Shown: piece after piece, positions 57,315 through 64,000 of the stretch | How the letters are laid out: every line of letters starts with the position of its first letter | Position numbering within the stretch: position 1 is the first letter of the stretch | Position numbers and translations under genes: made by a program | Assembly (NCBI GenBank): GCA_017311185.1 | Contig: JAESUZ010005104.1 | Coordinates: 62,001 to 126,000, forward strand | Origin: Proteles cristata cristata | Lineage: Eukaryota > Chordata > Mammalia > Carnivora > Hyaenidae | Direction: 5' to 3' | Length of the DNA stretch: 64,000 nucleotides | Notes under the pieces: generated by a model | The model's database searches: none | The model's input: only the letters and a program-made list of their open reading frames with translations | What the model was told of the DNA's origin: nothing

Positions 57315-58015
57315 TTAATAACAAACAGCTTTATTGAGACAATTCACATACCATACAATTCACCCATTTCAAGTGTGCCATTCAAAAGTTTGTAGTATAA
57401 TTGTGCAACCATCCCCACAATCAAATGCAGAACTTTTTATTGAAACGTAATTTGCATGCCACAAAATCCACCCTCATACAGCTTGGAATTCAGTGGGTTT
57501 CCCTTCATTCACAATGTTGTGCACCCATCACTACTCCCGAGCGCTAGAACGTTTCCATCACCCAAAAAGAAATCCCTTAGCATTGCTACTTATTCCCCTC
57601 CGCCTGGCCCCCAGGAACCACTGATCTACTTTCTATCTCTTTGGATTTGCCTATTCCGGACACTTCACATAAACGGACTCAGACAAGCCTTCTGTGTTTG
57701 GCTTATTTCGTTTAGCATTGTGTTTCCAGAATCATCCATGTGGTAGCATGTGTCAGAACTTTATTCCTTTTCACGGCCAGATAATATTCCACTGTGTGGA
57801 TGGACCACATTTGGTTATCTGTTTGTCTGTGGATAGACATTGAGCTCTTTCCACTTGTCTGTCATGAATAGAAACACTGGTGTACACATCTTTGCGAGGA
57901 TATGTTTTTGTCTCTGTTGAGTAGACAAAATGGAGTTACTGGAACCTAAGGTTATGAGATCCTGTGTTTTCCCGATTGCCTTGATTTATTGTCCATTTCT
58001 CCCATTTAGGATGAA
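57315..58015 (-). mobile_element. L1 3' UTR in reverse orientation, two adjoining fragments
   Basis: 'tttattgagacaattcacat' (about 57,330) restarts as 'tttttattgaaacgtaattt' at about 57,435. It then continues through 'ctactttctatctctttgga', 'ttcacggccagataatattc' and 'ggttatctgtttgtctgtgg'. The restart suggests an internal duplication or two insertions. Confidence 0.85.
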
Positions 58016-58545
58016 GGAGATACGAGGACAGGGCGGTGCCCACTGTGTGGGGGTGAGGGCCGTGCCCAGAGTTGCCAGGAGTGGGCTCAAGTCAGGCAGA
58101 CCTCAGCCCTGCCCCTGTGCCACCAACATCCCTTTTCTTGTGGCTCGTGCTGCCCTCCCAGTTCCCTAAGGCCCCCGCTTCCTGCTCCCTCTTCCTTGAC
58201 TCCCTGCATTTCTGCCAGGAGCAGTTCATTGTGCCCAAGTGGGAACGAAATTGTCCCAGAGAACAGAGATGTTGCCATGTGGGGTCTCCTGACGTCTCAC
58301 TCGAGGCCCCAGTTCTGTTGTCACAGATGTCCCAGGGACTACTGTTTTGGAAGGAGGCAGAGCACAGAGAAGATAGAGACAGACCTGCCCCTCAGGGCTC
58401 AGTGCACCCTAACCTGCCATCAAGGATCTCTGTGCTAAGTTGCCACCTAGGTGCAGGACTTCAGCTTTTCTAGAACATCTGAATGAGCCACCACCCAAAA
58501 GATGAGTGACACTCACACTTGTCTTTTAGGTGACTCCCTCCATCA
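58016..58545. other. Intergenic DNA without a recognised feature
   Basis: About 530 bp of mixed single-copy-looking sequence between L1 and a minisatellite. Confidence 0.45.
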
Positions 58546-58555
58546 GAGAGCTATA

Positions 58556-58985
58556 GGATTGGGGCTCAGGGTCTGGGTCTGGGGTTCTGGGCTGGGATCT
58601 GGGATCTGGGGCCAGGAACTGGGGTCAGAGTCTGGGGTTGAAGTCTGAGGGCTGGAGTCTAGAGCTGGACCTGGGGTCTGAGTCTAGGTCCAGGGGCTGG
58701 GCCTGGAGTCTGCTGTCTAGGGACTGGGGCTGGGGGCTGGGCCAGGGGGCTGGGCCTGGGGACTGGGCCTATGATCTGAAGTCTGGGTCTGGGTCTGGGT
58801 CTGGGGGCTGGATCTGAGTCTGAGTCTGGGGTCTGGGCCTATGGTGTGAAGTCTGGGTCTGGGTCTGGGGGCTGGATCTGAGTCTGAGTCTGGGGTCTGG
58901 GCCTATGGTGTGAAGTCTGGGTCTGGGTCTGGGGGCTGGAGTCTAGGGGCTGGAGCTGGGGGCTGGGTCTAGGTCTGGGGCATTT
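58556..58985. repeat. G-rich minisatellite (GGGTCT / GGGGCTGG units)
   Basis: Tandem array of GGGTCT- and GGGGCTGG-type units over about 430 bp. A higher-order unit is visible: 'gggcctatggtgtgaa' recurs at 58,835 and 58,899 (64 bp apart), and a variant, 'gggcctatgatctgaa', lies 70 bp earlier at 58,765. Confidence 0.93.
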
Positions 58986-59274
58986 AGGCCAAGCCAAGGT
59001 AGGTCAGAGCTCCTCTCCTGATACTCAGCTCAGGACAGCCAGGTGTGTGTGCTGTCCATGATCCCTCAAATGGGCACAGCCCTGCTGCACTGAGCTTCTG
59101 AGACTGGGGTTGGAAGTGTGTCTGCAAAGCAGGCTGCAGCCCATGGGGGCAGCTCCAGCTCTCCAGTCGCTAGCCGCCATTACAGACACGCAAGGACGTC
59201 TTCATGTGTGCTTATTGGAAAGATCCTGAGATTCACTCCTTGAACACACTGGGGGTTTGGGGAGGGGGGTTGGT

Positions 59275-59700
59275 GGTAAAATATGCACAACAAAACTGAC
59301 CATTTTCACCATTTTAAGTGTCCAGCTCAGTGGCACGAACCACATTCACATTGTGCGCAACCTTCACCACCATCCATCTCCAGAGCTTTTTCATCTTCCA
59401 AAAAGAAAGCCTGCCCCACCTTAAACAACTCCTCATCCCCCCTCTTCCAGTCTCTGGTGATCTTCATTCCCCCCTCTGTCTCTAAGACCCTGACTACTGC
59501 AGGTAGTAGTGGAATCATACAATATTTATCCTTTTATGTCTGGCGTACCTCACTTAGCATGATGTCCTCAAGATTCATCCAGGTTGTAGCAGGTATCAGG
59601 ATTTCCTGCCTTTTTAAAGGCTGAGTAATATTCCATGGCATGTACATACCACGTTTGCTCATCCGCTCCTCCTTGAATAGCACCATTATAATCCTTGACT
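59275..59700 (-). mobile_element. L1 3' UTR fragment in reverse orientation
   Basis: 'gaccattttcaccattttaa', 'cacattgtgcgcaaccttca', 'tttatgtctggcgtacctca' and 'ctgagtaatattccatggca' follow the L1 3' UTR antisense text. Confidence 0.85.
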
Positions 59701-59709
59701 ACATCCTGA

Positions 59710-60060
59710 CTGAGGACCCACGTGAACCTAGCACTGAGCGAGTGTCTGCGGAAGCACCTCAGACAGAAATTCTGCCCTTCATGGAGTTTATTCTCTAAAT
59801 GGGGGAGAGAACATAAATAATCAAAATAAAGTGAGTAGGTTCTGCAGTGTATAGTGAGGTCAGAAGAGCTATGGAGAGGAATGGGAGGAAGGCAGACTGA
59901 GGGCAGGTGGCTGGTGGGGGGCTGTGGAGAGCACAGCAAGGGCTTGGGGTGGGACAGGTGTGATGCACTGCATCCCAGAGAGGGGACAGGTGTCGGGGGG
60001 CGATCTGAGGGTTGCAAAGGGGGCAAGAGGTCCAGTTTTCATCCTGGCTGAACTCCTGGA
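59710..60060 (+). repeat. Ancient L2/MIR-like remnant
   Basis: 'attctgcccttcatggagtt' followed by 'tattctctaaatgggggaga' and 'acataaataatcaaaataaa' resembles the mammalian-wide 'ctgcccttgtggagcttaca...' family. Degenerate. Confidence 0.6.
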
Positions 60061-60084
60061 GATGTTGAGGAGAGAAAAGGATGT

Positions 60085-60780
60085 GTCCTTAGTTCTTAGC
60101 AGGAATGTTACTCGGGCTTAAAAAGGAAGGAAACTGACGCAGGCTACAGCATGAATAAACCTTGAAGACATTTATGTTAAATGAAACAAGCCAGACACAA
60201 AAGGGCATACACTGTATGATTCCACATACATGAATGAGGTCCCTAGAATGTCAAATCCAGAGACACAGAAAGGAGAATGGTGGGACTGGGGAAGGAAACA
60301 GGAGTTACTGTTTAATGGGGACAGAGTTGTCAGTTGGGGATCACAGAAAGTTCTGAAGATGGATGGTGGGGACGGTTGTCGAACAAACTGAATGTGCTTC
60401 ATGCCCCTGAGCTGGACACTTAAAAGTAGTTAAAATGGCGGGGCGCCTGGATGCCTCAGTTGTGGAGCCTGTGACTCTTGATCTTGGGGTGGTGAGTTCA
60501 AGCCCTATGTTGGGTGTAGAGAGATTACCTAAAAAGTAAGAGCTTAAAAAAAAAAAAGTAGTTAAAATGGCAAGCTTTGTAATGTACATTTTACTGCAAT
60601 TAAAAAAATAAATAATAAAAAAAACAATTCAGTGGGGATACGGTTTCAGTTATGCAAGACGATTAAGCTCTAGAGGTCTGCTGTACAACATTGTGCCTAT
60701 AGTTAATCCCGAAAAAAATTAAGAGGATAGATTTCACGATAAGTGTTCTTACCACAGTAAAAACAACAAACAAGAAGTTG
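60085..60780 (+). mobile_element. L1 3' UTR in sense orientation, split by a SINE
   Basis: 'aaacaagccagacacaaaag', 'actgtatgattccacataca', 'ggagaatggtgggactgggg' and, after the SINE, 'gtctgctgtacaacattgtg' and 'gtgttcttaccacagtaaaa' follow the L1 3' UTR. Confidence 0.85.
60440..60555 (+). mobile_element. Short CAN-SINE within L1
   Basis: 'ggggcgcctggatgcctcag' head, then 'gtgttgggtgtagagagatt'-type short tail and poly(A). The target-site duplication aaaagtagttaaaatggc lies on both sides. Confidence 0.9.
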
Positions 60781-60910
60781 CAGGCCTGTGGGCATAGTGT
60801 GCTGCCATGTGTATGAACAAGGTAGCAGGAGAAAATATGTGCATACACACATGTGATTGCACACGCATCAAGCACCCTGGAAGGGCACCAAGAAGTTGCC
60901 CCACCAGTGG

Positions 60911-61075
60911 CGCCTGGGTGGCGTAGTCGGTTAAGCGTCCTGCTTTCGCTTGGGTCATGATCTCGCGGTTCGTGGGTTCGAGCCCAGCGTCGGGCTCTGT
61001 GCTGGCTGCCAGCTCGGAGCCTGGAGCCTGTTTCAGTCTGTGACTCCCTCTCTCTCTGACCCTCCCCTGCTCACG

Positions 61076-61130
<55 letters not shown>

Positions 61131-61170
61131 CTAGAAATAGATAAAACATTTAAAAAAAAAAAAAAAAAAA
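60911..61170 (+). mobile_element. CAN-SINE, full length, young, with long (CT)n and poly(A)
   Basis: Near-consensus head 'cgcctgggtggcgtagtcgg', (CT)n of about 24 units at 61,079-61,127, and a 20-base-class poly(A) tail. The 20-bp target-site duplication at 60,891-60,910 and 61,171-61,190 differs at one base. Confidence 0.97.
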
Positions 61171-61339
61171 AGAAGTTGCTCCACCAGTGGGCGACAGGAA
61201 GGGCGTTGGTGGACAGGCGGGACAAGCAGGCAGAATTCTCTATGTCTGCGTCTTTCTACACTTCTGGAATCTTGCATATTAAAACTCTGTCACCTACTGG
61301 GAAAAAAAAAAGTTAAAAAGTGGATTGTTGAAGGGAAGC

Positions 61340-61600
61340 CTAGTGGAGGAAAACAGGTAAAGCCCCGGGACCCGGCTGCGCGGCCCCACCCGACCACGGG
61401 GCGCTTGCCTGACAAGGAGGAGCCCGCCAGCCCCGGAGGAAAACTGGCTTCTTCTGCAGACACAGCAACCCTGCCCCGCGCGCAATTCTCTCTGGACGAA
61501 AACTTGAAGCTCCCGTTCTGCAGGGAGCTGAGTAATGGTGACGAGTGTCTGCATACCAAGCCAGGTCAGCGGGGAAGGAGGCGATTTTGTTGATCTCCCC
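61340..61600. other. Small CpG-rich patch of unknown origin
   Basis: An abrupt rise in G+C and CpG ('ccgggacccggctgcgcggc', 'ctgccccgcgcgcaattctc') in an AT-rich, repeat-rich setting. Plus-strand frame 61,405-61,593 encodes 62 aa without a recognised domain. It could be the GC-rich start of a retroelement, an LTR, or an orphan CpG island. No family recognised. Confidence 0.4.
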
Positions 61601-62687
61601 CACTGCTAGACTCACGAATCTTCCGCTCACAAGTCCGGCGGTGTGGTCGGCCTGGCCCCAGTGGCTAGACCAAAGAGACCAAACATATTTGCTTAGGCTG
61701 TGGAATTCTGAGCAGGAGGCAGGGCAGGAAGAAGTCGGGCGTTCCCCAGGGCGATGCTCAAACCCAGAGCACAGACTCCCAGCAGAAAGCTGCATCTGGA
61801 CCTCCCTACTAGGCAAGAACCTTACATAGGGAAGGATTAGCCACAGCGGAAAGAGTGAAATGGAATAAAAAAGAAAAAGCCAAGGTTTGTGGAAAGGCAA
61901 TTAAAGTCTACTTAGTGTAAAGTCAGGGATGTTAGCACAGACACATCTTTAAAAAAAAAAAAAAAAGCAACCCCAAAAACCAGAGTCCATTTTATTCAGA
62001 ATTCTATTCCAGCAGCCCAAGACATCAGGCACTTACCTAATTAAAGAACAATAATAAGACATATAATAAGGTTTCTATTTTTATTTTTACATTTCAGAAA
62101 ATTTCCAAATAAGCTATTACAAAGCTGGTTTGAGGTATGAGAGTCAGAAGAAAATTCAGTGTATAAATTAAGGAGTTATTTTACAGTATCCAACAGATGA
62201 ACAGACCTCCATTAGCAAAATGAAGGAGAGATAAATCTTCCTAGACTGAGTTCCCCCCAAAATGGAAATCTCTCATGCTTTCTCACCAAAATGCCAGCTG
62301 CCCCTGATGCTTCGAGAACAAGACCTAATGAAAACTGAGGATATTCCTTGGGGAAAGATATACCAGCATTGAGCAAAGTCAGCCTCCACATGGAAAGAAC
62401 AAAGTCCCTTTGGGACATGCAAACACTATCTGCACCTTTATAACTACCACAGTTCAGGGCCTGTCCCTGAACAGACGGGCAGGATGGACAGGATGGCACA
62501 GACCTTCTTGTCCACAAGTGGTCGTTGGGCCCCTCGATGTGACTGATCATGATGGAGATGGGCTGTGAGAAGAACACAGCCAAGCTTATGAGCAAAAGAA
62601 TTCAGGCTACCTCATCAATCATTCGCTTATACTGACTCATGTTGAAACAGTATTCTGGCTACATTAAATTAAAAAATAGTAAAATTG
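61601..62687. other. AT-richer intergenic DNA without a recognised feature
   Basis: About 1.1 kb. No SINE, no clear L1 text and no convincing coding frame; it could include an old LTR. Confidence 0.4.
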
Positions 62688-62815
62688 GGGGCACTTGGGT
62701 GACTTAGTCAGTTGAGTGTCTGACTCTTGATCTCAACTAAGGTCTTGATCTCAGGGTTGTGAGTTCAAGCCCCATGTTGGGCTCCACACTGGGTGTGAAG
62801 CCTACTAAAAAAAAA
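62688..62815 (+). mobile_element. Short CAN-SINE
   Basis: 'gggggcacttgggtgactta' head, 'gtgagttcaagccccatgtt' box, 'gtgtgaagcctactaaaaaa' tail. This is the short, older form. Confidence 0.9.
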
Positions 62816-62988
62816 GATTCATCTTACCTGTTCCTTGTTATTTTTTTTAATGTGGTTCTCAGACAATTTAAAATTATACATGTGCCTGGATTCTATCTCT
62901 ACTGGTATAGAAAATTAAGGAACATTTTGAGATTCAGTATATGACAAAGGCAGGGGAAAGACAGACTTTTTAAAAGCACATGACACTA

Positions 62989-63226
62989 TGGGGTGCCTGG
63001 GTAGCTCAGTCGTTTAAGCGTCTGACTCGTGGTTTTGGCTCTGGTCATGATCTTAGGTCATGATCTCACAGTTTTGTGAGTTCGAGCCCCTTGTCTGGCT
63101 CTGTGCTGGCGGCATGGAGTCTGCTTGAGATTCTCTCCCTATTCTTCTTCTCTCTCTCTGCTCCTCCCCTGCTTACCTGTCTCTGTCTCTTTCAAAATAA
63201 ATTAATAAATAAACAAAAAAATTTTT
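62989..63226 (+). mobile_element. CAN-SINE
   Basis: 'ggggtgcctgggtagctcag' head, CT tract, 'caaaataaattaataaataa' tail. Target-site duplication aaagcacatgacacta / aaagcaaataacacta. An internal 'ggtcatgatct' motif is duplicated. Confidence 0.93.
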
Positions 63227-63251
63227 AAAGCAAATAACACTAAAGCCATTT

Positions 63252-63440
63252 ATTTATTTTAAGTTTGTTTTTGAAAGAGAGTGCGAGTGGGGGAGGGGCA
63301 GGGAGAGAGGGGAACAGAGGATTTGAAGTAGGCTCTAGACTGATAGCAGAGAGCCCAATGCGGGGCTTGAACCCATGTACTGTGAGATCATGACCTGAGC
63401 CAAAGTCTCACACTCAACCGACTGAGCCACCCAGGTGCCC
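63252..63440 (-). mobile_element. CAN-SINE, reverse orientation
   Basis: 'atttattttaagtttgtttt' start, 'gactgagccacccaggtgcc' end. Target-site duplication taaagccattta on both sides. It landed directly behind the preceding SINE. Confidence 0.93.
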
Positions 63441-63474
63441 CTAAAGCCATTTAAGAAAAGGTGAAATTGGATGC

Positions 63475-63960
63475 ATATCTCACACCTTCACAAAATTAAA
63501 CTGCAAACAGTCCAAAGTTCTAAGCATAACAATGAAACCAGGGAGCAGGGGAAAACATGGCTGAATTCCTTTGCAGGAAGACTCTAAACACTAGGCAATA
63601 AAAGAAACAATTAAAATTCAATGATGTGAGAAAAAAATGCTGCCCCGTGTTGAAAGTTGGCATAAGTAGAGATGGATGAAACATGACCAATGGAGAGCAC
63701 ATGCAGGTTATGGGCCAATATCCCGAATATATAAGGAACTCTTAACAACCAAGGGTGGGGACAGATAGGAACATGGGCAAAAGATAGGCAACATGCAACA
63801 CGCAATATAGACATGGTCTTAAATACACAAAGAGATGCTCAAGTTCATTTACAAAGATGAAAGTGCTCACTGACCCGCCCCAAGATGGTTCAGCTACACA
63901 CGGACGCTCACTGCGGGGTAGATGCACCTCACAAGCCCAGGCTGCAAAATGTCTCTGTGC
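63475..63960 (+). mobile_element. L1 ORF2/3' fragment in sense orientation
   Basis: 'tgggccaatatcccgaatat' then 'ataaggaactcttaacaacc' and 'acacaaagagatgctcaagt' are typical sense L1 text. Degenerate, with no long frame. Confidence 0.8.
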
Positions 63961-64000
63961 CAAGGGGGATCTGGGGCACCTAATGGTACTACAGGAGACT

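Noticed and set aside
60911..61010. tRNA-like sequence with B-box 'ggttcgtgggttcgag'
   Set aside because: It is the tRNA-Lys-derived head of a SINE, not a functional tRNA gene.
60749..61225. 158-codon frame with Arg-Glu repeats
   Set aside because: It is the translated (CT)n/(GA)n of a CAN-SINE.
61405..61593. Possible small coding exon in the GC-rich patch
   Set aside because: No family recognised and no acceptor-donor pair in a consistent frame. Kept only as an unexplained CpG patch.
1..64000. CRISPR arrays, bacterial operons, insertion sequences, phage or plasmid features
   Set aside because: The window is vertebrate nuclear DNA with spliced genes and mammalian retrotransposons. No such structure is present.

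Overview
The window is mammalian nuclear DNA from a carnivore, almost certainly a felid. About two dozen copies of a tRNA-Lys-derived CAN-SINE of the cat type are scattered through it. They have a head like 'gcgcctgggtggctcag', an inner 'cgggctctgtgctgac' block, a CT-rich tract and an 'aaaataaataaac' tail. The two certain genes keep the arrangement of the 22q11.2-type locus (TBX1, GP1BB, SEPTIN5) on the minus strand. All gene identities come from reading the translated sequence and from remembered human orthologues; no database was searched.

Layout. (1) Bases 1-250 are the edge of a CpG island with a minus-strand splice donor. By position and spacing this is probably the first, non-coding exon of TBX1. 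(2) Bases 250-29,600 are about 29 kb without a recognisable gene, GC-rich and poor in young SINEs (five copies). They correspond to the upstream regulatory domain of TBX1, and a few AT-richer blocks there are candidate enhancers. (3) GP1BB (29,887-30,725, minus) is complete in two coding exons and encodes 204 aa. (4) SEPTIN5 (31,970-39,641, minus) is complete: 12 coding exons encoding 369 aa, plus an alternative first exon at 35.7 kb that gives a 378-aa form. (5) Bases 40-64 kb, upstream of SEPTIN5, are intergenic and packed with nested CAN-SINEs, old L1 fragments on both strands, microsatellites and a G-rich minisatellite. No coding gene was found there.

How the genes relate. SEPTIN5 encodes a filament-forming GTPase linked to vesicle exocytosis, and GP1BB encodes the beta subunit of the platelet GPIb-IX-V receptor. 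SEPTIN5 has no AATAAA at its 3' end, only AACAAT at 30,991-30,996. This is the same imperfect signal known in human, where inefficient cleavage gives a read-through SEPT5-GP1BB transcript. The next AATAAA on the minus strand lies after GP1BB (29,621-29,626). GATA motifs expected of a megakaryocyte promoter sit in the 266 bp between AACAAT and the GP1BB start codon.

I found no new biological system. The more interesting points are the conserved read-through architecture, the altered cytoplasmic phosphorylation region of GP1BB, the 11-nt microexon of SEPTIN5, the enhancer candidates in the TBX1 upstream domain, and the serial SINE insertions.
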